Below, piece after piece: positions 15,721 through 22,743 of a stretch of 52,035 bases of DNA. Both the position numbers and the translations under genes were made by a program. The DNA is from UBA1738 sp045591565 (lineage in GTDB: Bacteria > Bacillota > Clostridia > UBA1381). Below the pieces are notes generated by a model. The model saw only the letters and a program-made list of their open reading frames with translations. It did no database searches and was not told the origin of the DNA. The first letter of the stretch is position 1, and each line of letters begins with the position of its first letter. The stretch covers positions 1 through 52,035 of the forward strand of contig JAZNTB010000102.1 in assembly GCA_045591565.1 (NCBI GenBank). The letters are read 5' to 3'.

Positions 15721-17033
15721 AAGCATCCACACCCCCATCCTTTGACTTGTATCAGCTTTTCGGTTTCCTTTTCGTGTAAAAATGCATCCTCTATTTCGTC
15801 TGCCATCTTCAATATGCCGTCATATCCCCAGTGTCCGCCGCCCTCGACAATATTGACGAAGTACTTTGTGCCTGTAAAATATGCGGCTTTCTGACCGATT
15901 GCAACTATTTTTTCAGGATAGCTGCGCTCCAAAACTCTCATTGCTGCGTGCACAGTCGGCAGTATTTCAATGTCGGACGCCGTTTCCTTTAGTGCTAAAA
16001 ACGCCTCTGCATCCTCCAAAGTTACTGCATCAGCATAAATCCTCCTGACCGAAAAACCATAATCACAAAGCAGTCGCGCAAGCTCAAACGGTCTTGGCAC
16101 TGCCGTATAATCAATGGCTATCGGTGTATCGCCCATCAGTCTCTTTAGCCCTGAAAGCCGTTCTTCGCACTCCTTTTTGCACTCCTCGTGGCAAAATTTT
16201 TCCGCACCAAGCCTATCTGCCAGCATATCAATACCTTTTTCGATTTCATTAAAATCAAAAGATATCGGCAGATACAGCATTTTACTACCGAGTCTTCGCT
16301 CAAGCTCCTCGCCCGCCTTTTTCGCCTGTGGATAGCAGACAATATTAATCGACGACTCCGCCATTTTCTGATAATCCGCATAGGTCTTTGCTGCGGTTAT
16401 ATCACGGAGAATGTATCCATTTTTTTCAATTATCTCCAAAAGCTCGGAGGTTTTATCTGTCGGCAGGTCATTACCAATCAGGCTGATACTCTTTTCATTA
16501 AACTCTCTAGGCTCGAGCAGGCTGTAAAGCTGCTTTCGCATAAGCTCATCCGGCGTCATTCCGCTTTTTCGCATAATCGGGTTCATAAAGCAATGCACAA
16601 ACCGAGTTTCCGGAAAATCTCCCCTTAGCCTATCAAAAACACTGTCCATATCACAGCCTGTAAAATGATGTATACAGCTTGTGTATAACAAAATCACCGG
16701 CGGTGTTTTTTTAAGCCTTGGTATAATATCCGAAACTCCCTCGTATATAAGGTCCTCCATAGTCCCCTCAAGGAGGTTTTTCTCGGTTATTTCCACCGTC
16801 GAAAATCTGTCCTCTGCATTCATTTCGGCAGCGGTCAGAACAACGCCCCGAAGGCAGCTTGCCGCACAGACAAAAATCTCGTGTGCTTCAGGGATTAACA
16901 TTCCGGTATGAACTATGTTCCAGGTTCCCCTTGCAGGCGCACCATACTCAAGTCCCGACGGGAAAAGTGTCGGAAATACTGCGTCACGGATTTTTACAGG
17001 TTCGATACCGCCCGTTTTTACTCTCTTAAGCAT
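15717..17033 (-). CDS. Nitrogenase component 1-like protein (second subunit)
   Basis: The 438-residue product is a second nitrogenase component-1 homologue. Likely metal-ligand cysteines are Cys56 and Cys60 (FVCAASCLRG), then Cys120 and Cys127 in LYTSCIHHFTGCD, at the position of the TTCxxxxxGDD motif of true NifD/K. The C-terminus ends GWGCGCL, an extra Cys pair. There is no FeMo-co His/Cys pocket that I can recognise. The ATG is 1 nt after the NifH-like stop. With its neighbour it would form a heteromeric complex reduced by the NifH-like ATPase, as in protochlorophyllide reductase, Ni-sirohydrochlorin cyclase (CfbCD) or methylthio-alkane reductase. It fits none of these clearly. Confidence 0.87.
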   Translation of the reverse strand: MLKRVKTGGIEPVKIRDAVFPTLFPSGLEYGAPARGTWNIVHTGMLIPEAHEIFVCAASCLRGVVLTAAEMNAEDRFSTVEITEKNLLEGTMEDLIYEGVSDIIPRLKKTPPVILLYTSCIHHFTGCDMDSVFDRLRGDFPETRFVHCFMNPIMRKSGMTPDELMRKQLYSLLEPREFNEKSISLIGNDLPTDKTSELLEIIEKNGYILRDITAAKTYADYQKMAESSINIVCYPQAKKAGEELERRLGSKMLYLPISFDFNEIEKGIDMLADRLGAEKFCHEECKKECEERLSGLKRLMGDTPIAIDYTAVPRPFELARLLCDYGFSVRRIYADAVTLEDAEAFLALKETASDIEILPTVHAAMRVLERSYPEKIVAIGQKAAYFTGTKYFVNIVEGGGHWGYDGILKMADEIEDAFLHEKETEKLIQVKGWGCGCL

Positions 17034-17034
17034 T

Positions 17035-17790
17035 TTAGTCCTCCTTGCATATTTCTACAACACGCTTTGCAAGGTTTCGATAACACATAGCAACATCGCT
17101 TTCGGGGAAAGCTTCAATCACCGTTTTTCCCATATCCTCAGCCATTGTCACAAGCTCGCTCCTCGGGATGTCCCCGACAATACTGCTTTTTATATCATCG
17201 CAAAGCTCCAAAACCTTTTCCTCTTCATTCTGAACATTGCGCCTGTTTAAAATCACGCCACCAAGAGATGCATAATTTCTTGATGCAAAATTCTCCACCG
17301 CCATCGCAATATTGGCAGCTGCATGAATCGCCATATTCTCGCCGCTTGTTACTACAAATACCTTGTCGGCATAACCACTTCGCATCGGCATGGTAAAACC
17401 GCCGCAAACAACATCGCCCAGAACATCATAAAAAACCACATCCGGCTTATATTTTTCGTAAGCACCTTTCTCCTTAAGCTTTTCAAGTGCCGCAATAATA
17501 CCACGGCCTGCGCATCCGAGTCCGGGGGGCGGTCCGCCTGCCTCAACACAAAGCACTCCGCCAAAGCCTACCGTAACAATATCCTCCAGCGTAAAATCAT
17601 TCTGCTTCTCTCTTACAAGATCAAGAACAGTCTTTTTTCCGCCTCCTCGCAAGGTCTTTGTAGAGTCCGCCTTAGGGTCACAGCCAATCTGCATTACGGT
17701 AAGCCCCGCCTCGCTGAGAGCCGCTGCCATATTTGAAACAGTTGTAGACTTTCCTATTCCGCCTTTCCCGTAAACTGCTATATTAACCAT
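17035..17790 (-). CDS. NifH-like [4Fe-4S] ATPase (nitrogenase iron protein family)
   Basis: The 251-residue product is a complete NifH/BchL/CfbC-type reductase. It has the P-loop YGKGGIGKSTT (residues 7-17) and the switch CDPKADST (37-44). Both [4Fe-4S] ligands are present: Cys93 in GLGCAGRG and Cys129 in YDVLGDVVCGGF. It should form a homodimer with a bridging cluster and pass electrons, with ATP hydrolysis, to the two component-1-like proteins encoded downstream. It is shorter than NifH (about 290) at the C-terminus, as in other nitrogenase-like systems. It starts 3 nt after the HydE-like stop. Confidence 0.93.
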   Translation of the reverse strand: MVNIAVYGKGGIGKSTTVSNMAAALSEAGLTVMQIGCDPKADSTKTLRGGGKKTVLDLVREKQNDFTLEDIVTVGFGGVLCVEAGGPPPGLGCAGRGIIAALEKLKEKGAYEKYKPDVVFYDVLGDVVCGGFTMPMRSGYADKVFVVTSGENMAIHAAANIAMAVENFASRNYASLGGVILNRRNVQNEEEKVLELCDDIKSSIVGDIPRSELVTMAEDMGKTVIEAFPESDVAMCYRNLAKRVVEICKED

Positions 17791-17793
17791 ATC

Positions 17794-18840
17794 TTATACC
17801 TCCCCATAGTCGCCGCGTGTGATAAGTGCTTGGTAGCCGATGTTAAAAAGCATCGCGTCAACCTTTGCCTTGCTCTCTGCCGCCGTGTCGGTTGTTCCGA
17901 TTTTGTTATCATAGAGCGAGTAATTTTTTCTGTTCTCGGTCGGCGAAATGTTAGGCATTATTACATTCGCCCCCGCAAAAAGTCCCTTCTCTCTGCCGTT
18001 GTTATCGATTGTACCAAGTGCCGTTGTTGCCGGCAACAATACATCAGGATTCATTATCCGGCAAAGGCTTAGAAAGAACAAGGTCTGCTCTATCTTCCCT
18101 GCTGCCTCCTTCTCAAAAGGCGTATTTTTTGCCGGAATAAACGGCCCCACACCTATCATATGCGGACGAAACTCCTGCATAAACATCATATCCTCTGCAA
18201 GATGCTCCGCTGTCTGAAAAGGCGCACCGAGCATCATTCCGCAGCCCATCTGGAATCCTATTTTACGAAGAAGTTCAAGACAATCCATTCGGCTTTGCTG
18301 CTGCATTTTATCAGGGTGCAGCTTTTCATAAAGTTCGCAATCTGCTGCCTCGTGACGGAGAAGATACCTGTCGGCGCCTGCACCAAAGAGCCGCTCATAG
18401 CTTTCAGCGCTTCTTTCGCCAAGCGAAAGAGTTATTGCGCAGTCTGCAAATCTGCTTCGTATTTCGGACACTATCTTTTCCATAACCTCATCGGTGAAAT
18501 ATGGGTCCTCTCCGCCCTGCATCACAAAGGTGCGAAAGCCTGCCTGATACCCCTTTTCGCACGCATCTAAGATTTGCTCCTCCGTCATGCGATAGCGCTC
18601 TACGCTGCGGTTTGAGCATCTTATTCCGCAGTAATAGCAATCATTTTTACATATATTGGAAACTTCAATAAGTCCACGAAGATAGACCGTTTTCCCAAAC
18701 CTTTTATCGGTAATTTCTCTTGCTATTTTCCGGGCGTATTCCCTGTCCTCGTCGGTATATGACGAAATTAGCTGTGTCCACTCCGGTTTTGTGAGCTTTC
18801 TGTCCTTATTTAGTTTATTAATCAGTTCTTTATTTTCCAT
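17794..18840 (-). CDS. HydE-like radical SAM protein
   Basis: The 348-residue product closely matches HydE, the radical-SAM maturase of the [FeFe]-hydrogenase H-cluster. It has the motif Cys64-x3-Cys68-x2-Cys71 (NICKNDCYYCG), then GGEDPYF, TLSLGE, ADRYLLRHE, GVGPFIP, TALGTI and GANVIMPN. All of these lie in the same order as in HydE, and TTALGT matches its conserved TTAMGT. No hydF, hydG or hydrogenase gene lies nearby. It may therefore be a paralogue serving the nitrogenase-like complex, acting on a different metal cofactor precursor. An upstream in-frame start (18882) exists, but AAGGATT precedes the ATG at 18840, 1 nt after the ABC gene stop. Confidence 0.9.
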   Translation of the reverse strand: MENKELINKLNKDRKLTKPEWTQLISSYTDEDREYARKIAREITDKRFGKTVYLRGLIEVSNICKNDCYYCGIRCSNRSVERYRMTEEQILDACEKGYQAGFRTFVMQGGEDPYFTDEVMEKIVSEIRSRFADCAITLSLGERSAESYERLFGAGADRYLLRHEAADCELYEKLHPDKMQQQSRMDCLELLRKIGFQMGCGMMLGAPFQTAEHLAEDMMFMQEFRPHMIGVGPFIPAKNTPFEKEAAGKIEQTLFFLSLCRIMNPDVLLPATTALGTIDNNGREKGLFAGANVIMPNISPTENRKNYSLYDNKIGTTDTAAESKAKVDAMLFNIGYQALITRGDYGEV

Positions 18841-18841
18841 T

Positions 18842-19909
18842 TTAATCCTTTTCCACATAGACCGTTTTAACACTGACACCATCTATTGCTCCCAACCGAG
18901 CGGTAAGCATGGTAAGCTCCTCTTTTGGTCCGTCCAGCGTTAAGTTTATTATATTTACATCATACTTTTTATACGGCATTCCCATTCTTCCTACAACAAG
19001 AGCCGAATACTCATGCAGAAGGGCATTTATTCTCTCCGCCGCCTCACGCTTTGCCGCAATCGAAATAACTGCAAGCTGTTCGCCGCCTGCATTCCTCTCC
19101 ATTTGTCCTGCGCCGGTTGCAAGCGATAGCGGAATTATGTCCTTCATTGTCTTTTTGTCGGTTTCCACCTCGCCGATAACAGCTTTGACACCAAACGCCC
19201 TCTCTATATTCGCCTCGGTTACGACACTCGCGGTATCGCCAAAGAGTGCGTTGCCGTTCTTATCGAGTATAAGTGATTTTCCGGCACGCTGAAGTGCGTG
19301 TGCCGGATAATGCGTATTGAATATACAGGTTTTGCCGCTTGCTGCAAGACCGCTTATGGTATCCAGCACCAAAAGCTGATTTTTAAAGTCAAGATTTGAC
19401 TCCGGCTCGTCCAAGATAAGGATTTCCGGCTCTGCAGCGAGCGCTCTTGCAATCAATACCATCTGCAGTTCGCCGCCGCTTATCTGATTACAAAGCTTCC
19501 CCGAAAGCTTTTCGATGCCGAGCCTTGACATTATCTCCCTGACCTTTTCCCTGTCTCCCTTTTTGGGTTCTTCAAAAAGACCGAGATGCGAGCTTCTGCC
19601 AAGCAATATCATCTCCTCTGCGCTAAGCGCTACCGCAGCAGATTTTGCCTGCGGAACATACGCAATTTTCTGCCAGAGCGTGCGCTTGGGAATTGTTCTT
19701 ATATCCTGACCATCCAGTGTACTTTTTCCGCCTGTCCAGCTTAAAAAACCCATAGTGCACCGAAGAAGTGTCGTCTTTCCTGCACCGTTCGGGCCAAGGA
19801 TTGCGAGAATTTCCCCCGCCTTTGCAGAAAAGCTTATGTCCTTTATAACCGGTACATCTTTTATATAGCCAAATCGTCCGTTTTCAACCGATAAAATCAT
19901 AACTGCCAC
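18842..19909 (-). CDS. FepC-type ABC ATPase fused to a TM1266-like regulator domain
   Basis: Residues 1-230 form an ABC ATPase of the iron-siderophore/cobalamin class, with Walker A GPNGAGKTT, signature ISGGELQ, Walker B ILILDEPESNLD and H-loop NTHYPAHA. The extra C-terminal domain (about residues 275-355) resembles the small TM1266 family of iron-only hydrogenase system regulators: LAVISIAAKREAAERINAL, then VVGRMGMPY, IINLTLDGP and GVSVKTV. TM1266-like proteins normally stand alone in [FeFe]-hydrogenase maturation loci, so this fusion next to a HydE-like gene is striking. The start overlaps the permease end by 13 nt. A Met three codons in is an alternative start. Confidence 0.88.
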   Translation of the reverse strand: MAVMILSVENGRFGYIKDVPVIKDISFSAKAGEILAILGPNGAGKTTLLRCTMGFLSWTGGKSTLDGQDIRTIPKRTLWQKIAYVPQAKSAAVALSAEEMILLGRSSHLGLFEEPKKGDREKVREIMSRLGIEKLSGKLCNQISGGELQMVLIARALAAEPEILILDEPESNLDFKNQLLVLDTISGLAASGKTCIFNTHYPAHALQRAGKSLILDKNGNALFGDTASVVTEANIERAFGVKAVIGEVETDKKTMKDIIPLSLATGAGQMERNAGGEQLAVISIAAKREAAERINALLHEYSALVVGRMGMPYKKYDVNIINLTLDGPKEELTMLTARLGAIDGVSVKTVYVEKD

Positions 19910-20928
19910 CCCCTGCTCTTTCTCATCAGGTATATAAAGAAGGGTGCACCTATTATAGCCGTCAGAACCGAAACCGGAATTTCTGCTGCAGAAATACTGC
20001 GGCAGGCGGTATCAACAATTACCATAAACACCGCACCAATGCTGACCGATGCCGGCAAAAGAACCCTTGTATTACTGCCGAACTTCATTCTGCAGATATG
20101 CGGAACCAAAAGTCCTACCCAGCCAACCTGTCCGCACATAGAAACGCAGGCTGCCGTTATTAGCGTTGCTGACATTACCACAGCTGCACGAAGAAGCTTG
20201 ATATTCGTGCCGGTTGCTCTTGCCTCATCCTCTCCAAGCGGCAGAATATTGAGCCTCCACCTGAGTGCAAAAAGTATCGCTATTCCGGCAATTATGAGCG
20301 GTGCACCGACCTGAAGTGTTTTATACCCTGCGCCTGAAAGACTTCCCATAAGCCAATAGGTGATTGCCGGCAAAACGGTGTCGCTGTCTGCCGTGAACTT
20401 TACAAGGGAAACGAGTCCTGAAAACAGCGAGCTTATCATAATTCCCGAAAGCACCGATGTGGCAGGCGAGCTTTGTCGTCCCATACCGGCAAGCGCAACC
20501 AAAAAAACAGCTAAAAGTCCAAACACAAGCGCTGTCACCTGCACTCCCAAAAGACCAAAGCCCATAAGTATTCCAAGCGCCGCGCCGAAGCTTGCACCGC
20601 TTGCCACGCCAAGTGTGTCCGGAGTCGCAAGCGGATTGGCAAACAATCCCTGATAGGAAACCCCTGCCGCCGCAAGTCCGCTCCCTGCGAGCATCGCAAG
20701 CAGAATCCGAGGAACGCGCATCGATAAAACCACCGTTTCTATCTGTCCTGTGACTTCAAAGTCCGCACCGAATACATTCGCAAGACTCTTTAAGACAGCT
20801 ATCGGCGTTATCGACATTCTACCGACCGACAGCGCAAGCACCGCTGCTAGTAGCGGCAAAACTACAAGCAGTATTTTAGCACGCAGCGAAAATGTACTCG
20901 CAACTCTTTTCTTCTCCACAATATTCAC
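19897..20928 (-). CDS. FecCD-family ABC permease (iron/cobalamin/metallophore type)
   Basis: The 343-residue membrane permease has about ten hydrophobic helices and the FecCD/BtuC signatures RVPRILLAMLAGSGLAAAG, YQGLFANPLATPDTLGV and VPHICRM. It partners the fused ATPase downstream to import an iron complex, corrinoid or other metal chelate. No substrate-binding protein gene accompanies it. There is no good ATG: the frame opens with GTG at 20928, and another GTG at 20919 sits better behind GGGGTG. It is the first gene after a promoter and terminator-containing leader. Confidence 0.9.
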   Translation of the reverse strand: MNIVEKKRVASTFSLRAKILLVVLPLLAAVLALSVGRMSITPIAVLKSLANVFGADFEVTGQIETVVLSMRVPRILLAMLAGSGLAAAGVSYQGLFANPLATPDTLGVASGASFGAALGILMGFGLLGVQVTALVFGLLAVFLVALAGMGRQSSPATSVLSGIMISSLFSGLVSLVKFTADSDTVLPAITYWLMGSLSGAGYKTLQVGAPLIIAGIAILFALRWRLNILPLGEDEARATGTNIKLLRAAVVMSATLITAACVSMCGQVGWVGLLVPHICRMKFGSNTRVLLPASVSIGAVFMVIVDTACRSISAAEIPVSVLTAIIGAPFFIYLMRKSRGWQL

Positions 20929-20937
20929 CCCATTTAC

Positions 20938-21030
20938 AAAAAAACTGCATCCAAAAAGATGCAGCCAAAAAAAATCGTATAGGTCACATCTTTCATCTCA
21001 ATAAAATTTTGATGTCAGAAGTTCTCACCT
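20938..21030 (-). promoter_or_regulatory. Candidate riboswitch/attenuator leader of the nitrogenase-like operon
   Basis: Between the promoter and the permease gene lies a leader of about 100 nt. Its 5' part can close with TAGGT/ACCTA and an inner CATC/GATG pairing. Its 3' part is an intrinsic terminator: CTGCATC/GATGCAG (20945-20951 with 20958-20964) followed by seven T. The segment GAAAGATG in the 5' domain can pair with CATCTTTT in the terminator, so two exclusive folds exist. I do not recognise the fold as a known riboswitch class. A metal, metallocofactor or S-adenosylmethionine-related ligand is a guess from context. Confidence 0.65.
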
Positions 21031-21032
21031 AC

Positions 21033-21061
21033 ATTATATACTATTTTGAATACTGTGTCAA
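21033..21061 (-). promoter_or_regulatory. Promoter of the nitrogenase-like/ABC operon
   Basis: A perfect consensus promoter on the minus strand: -35 TTGACA (21056-21061), 17-bp spacer, -10 TATAAT (21033-21038). Such a strong promoter ahead of an attenuator suggests the operon is controlled mainly by termination in the leader. Confidence 0.88.
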
Positions 21062-21164
21062 CACATTTAAAATGCCAAAAGTGCCACAAAATCTAACTGA
21101 TTTTATATAAATAACCTGCCCCTGATATTGACATACTGCCGTATTACGATAAAAACAAAGCCCT

Positions 21165-21623
21165 TTAATATATACTAAGAAGCCAGATAGACAAATTCAG
21201 ATACCCTGCAAAGGTCACCCATAAAAGATACGGTATCTGCAAAAGTGCCGCCGTTTTGCTTATCGGATAAAACTCCACAATCATCGCTATAATCAGTATC
21301 CACAAAAGCACCAGCCAGATAAAAGCAAATAAAAATGCCTGTATATTGAAGAAAATTATCGGCCACACAAAGTTTACCGCCAGCTGAAGCCAGTATATAA
21401 ACGGCACAATGCCAGATTCCTTTTTAATAAGTCCTGCGCTTATTCCCATAAGTATATACAAAATGCCCCACACTATCGGGAACAATACAGGAGGCGGCGC
21501 AAACGGAGGCTTTACAACCTCATTATACACATTGTAGCTGCCCCTTGTAAGCAGCGCAGCGGCGCCCCCTACCAAAAGTGCAATTATTACCTCTACTATA
21601 TACGGTTTGTATTTTTTCAGCAT
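21165..21623 (-). CDS. tspO: TspO/MBR family membrane protein
   Basis: The 152-residue product has five predicted membrane helices. TspO/MBR signatures include YNVYNEVVKPPFAPPP near residues 28-43, FPIVWGILYILMGISAGL, and LQLAVNFVWPIIFF. TspO proteins bind tetrapyrroles such as protoporphyrin IX and heme and may handle or degrade them. The frame opens at 21641, but GGGAGTG precedes the ATG at 21623. It lies upstream of the metal/nitrogenase-like operon on the same strand but outside its promoter, so functional linkage is uncertain. Confidence 0.92.
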   Translation of the reverse strand: MLKKYKPYIVEVIIALLVGGAAALLTRGSYNVYNEVVKPPFAPPPVLFPIVWGILYILMGISAGLIKKESGIVPFIYWLQLAVNFVWPIIFFNIQAFLFAFIWLVLLWILIIAMIVEFYPISKTAALLQIPYLLWVTFAGYLNLSIWLLSIY

Positions 21624-21764
21624 AAAATCACTCCCTGACATAGTATATGCGTATGTCTTAGGTGATTATTCCCGCCGTATTTTCCTTTTTTTCCCTCAAA
21701 AGCATATATTGTGGTTATGAAACTAAAAATTTTTAAAAAAATACAATATTTATTAATAAAACAC

Positions 21765-21793
21765 TTGCATTAACAATATTTCTATGCTATAAT
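21765..21793 (+). promoter_or_regulatory. Plus-strand promoter in the tspO-greA gap
   Basis: -35 TTGCAT (21765-21770), 17-bp spacer, -10 TATAAT (21788-21793). There is no plus-strand gene downstream before greA, which is on the other strand, so it must drive a non-coding transcript if it is active. Confidence 0.65.
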
Positions 21794-21799
21794 GAAAAT

Positions 21800-21884
21800 C
21801 GTAGAAGGGAAATTACTTTCTACCCTTTTATCCTATACATATCAAGCTTAAAAGCATCGAGCCTTCGATGCTTTTTCGTTTTTT
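21800..21884 (+). ncRNA. Possible small RNA with intrinsic terminator
   Basis: From the predicted start near 21800 the plus strand carries a hairpin region (GTAGAA/TTCTAC, or the alternative AAGGG/CCCTT). It then has a strong terminator, AAAGCATCGA (21851-21860) with TCGATGCTTT (21865-21874), followed by a T-rich tail. No start codon with a ribosome site is seen. The size would be about 85 nt. Read-through would enter repeat copy 2. I do not recognise an RNA family. Confidence 0.5.
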
Positions 21885-21887
21885 AAA

Positions 21888-22031
21888 AGCAAAGCGCCTT
21901 GTGGCGAGCGGAGAAGGAAATTCGCTTTGTTCATGCCAATGTGCGTTTCCGAGCATAGGGAGGAAAAATTTGCACGGGCATTAAATCAAGTTTTTACATT
22001 ATAGGAAATGCGCAATTTCCTATAATGTAAA
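21888..22031 (+). repeat. Structured repeat element, copy 2 (three hairpins)
   Basis: This copy matches 1633-1776 along its whole length. H1 is AGCAAAGCG (21888-21896) with CGCTTTGTT (21923-21931), including one G-U pair. H2 is the ATGCC/GGCAT, TGTGCG/TGCACG, TTTCC/GGAAA stem, with G-U pairs in the middle helix. H3 is a perfect 17-bp stem around a GCGCA loop, where a G-C pair of copy 1 is replaced by A-T. Like copy 1, it abuts the terminator of a minus-strand gene. The 440-nt gap between tspO and greA otherwise holds the small-RNA candidate and that terminator. Confidence 0.75.
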
Positions 22032-22062
22032 GAACGCCCGACTCATTAGTCGGGCGTTCTTT
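22029..22062 (-). terminator. greA terminator (bidirectional)
   Basis: A 13-bp perfect stem (22031-22043 with 22048-22060, 4-nt loop) starts right after the greA stop codon. It has a short T run on both strands. It directly abuts repeat copy 2. Confidence 0.85.
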
Positions 22063-22574
22063 TATTCTTCATATTTATATATCTTCTTGATTTCAAATTC
22101 GATTGTCGCAACAGGAGTTTCTACCGAAACGATTTCCCCCTCCTTATGTCCCAAAAGCGCTTTTCCTACAGGTGAATTTGCTGAAAGCAGAACATCTTCC
22201 ATATCGGCATTTAAAATCGCATAAATTTCTATTTCATCTGCACTTACAACCGCATATTCCTCAATATCTTCCTCGCCGACTTCCTGAATCTCGATTGTGT
22301 TTCCGATACAAACCTCGCCGTCTATAATCTCGCTGTCTGCAAGGGTTCTTGCATACTTCTGCATATTCATAAGCTGGTTTATCTTGGACTCAACCTCTGC
22401 CTGTTCATTCTTTGCCTCGTCATACTCGGCATTCTCAGACAGGTCGCCAAATCCCCTTGCAACCTTTATTTTCTCGGTAATTTCGCTTCTTTTTTCTATT
22501 TTTAAGTAATCAAGTCCGTTCTTTAATGCGTTCATTCCTATGGCGGTTAAAACAACCTCTTTAGCTTCTGCCAT
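22062..22574 (-). CDS. greA: Transcription elongation factor GreA
   Basis: GreA rescues backtracked RNA polymerase by stimulating transcript cleavage. The 170-residue product has the N-terminal coiled coil with the acidic tip GDLSENAEYDEAKNEQ (Asp-Leu-Ser-Glu-Asn and Glu at about residues 43-50). The C-terminal FKBP-like domain has SPVGKALLGHKEGEIVSV. It is a little longer than the usual 157-160 residues, owing to extra residues at the N-terminus and in the linker. It has its own strong promoter and terminator. Confidence 0.95.
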   Translation of the reverse strand: MAEAKEVVLTAIGMNALKNGLDYLKIEKRSEITEKIKVARGFGDLSENAEYDEAKNEQAEVESKINQLMNMQKYARTLADSEIIDGEVCIGNTIEIQEVGEEDIEEYAVVSADEIEIYAILNADMEDVLLSANSPVGKALLGHKEGEIVSVETPVATIEFEIKKIYKYEE

Positions 22575-22633
22575 CTCAAAATAACTCCCTTTCTATATTA
22601 AAAGTAATTCTGTCAATTCTAAGCATCCTATAT

Positions 22634-22662
22634 ATTATAATAGAATATTTTCGAAAAGTCAA
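22634..22662 (-). promoter_or_regulatory. greA promoter
   Basis: Minus strand -35 TTGACT (22657-22662), 17-bp spacer, -10 TATAAT (22634-22639). The transcript starts about 55 nt before the greA ATG. Confidence 0.85.
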
Positions 22663-22743
22663 TGTTTTCCGTAAACTTACTAAATAATTCTATGCAAATA
22701 TGAGAACAATTATAACAGATAAATTTATTTAAACGGTGATGCT

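Noticed and set aside
14626..17790. True nitrogenase (nifHDK) for nitrogen fixation
   Set aside because: The component-1-like proteins are short, one cluster cysteine is replaced, and no nifB, nifE or nifN is present; the HydE-like and ABC genes do not belong to nif operons.
17794..18840. Biotin synthase or PylB instead of HydE
   Set aside because: The protein is closely related, but the ordered motifs GGEDPY, TLSLGE, RYLLRHE, GVGPFIP and TALGT match HydE better than BioB or PylB.
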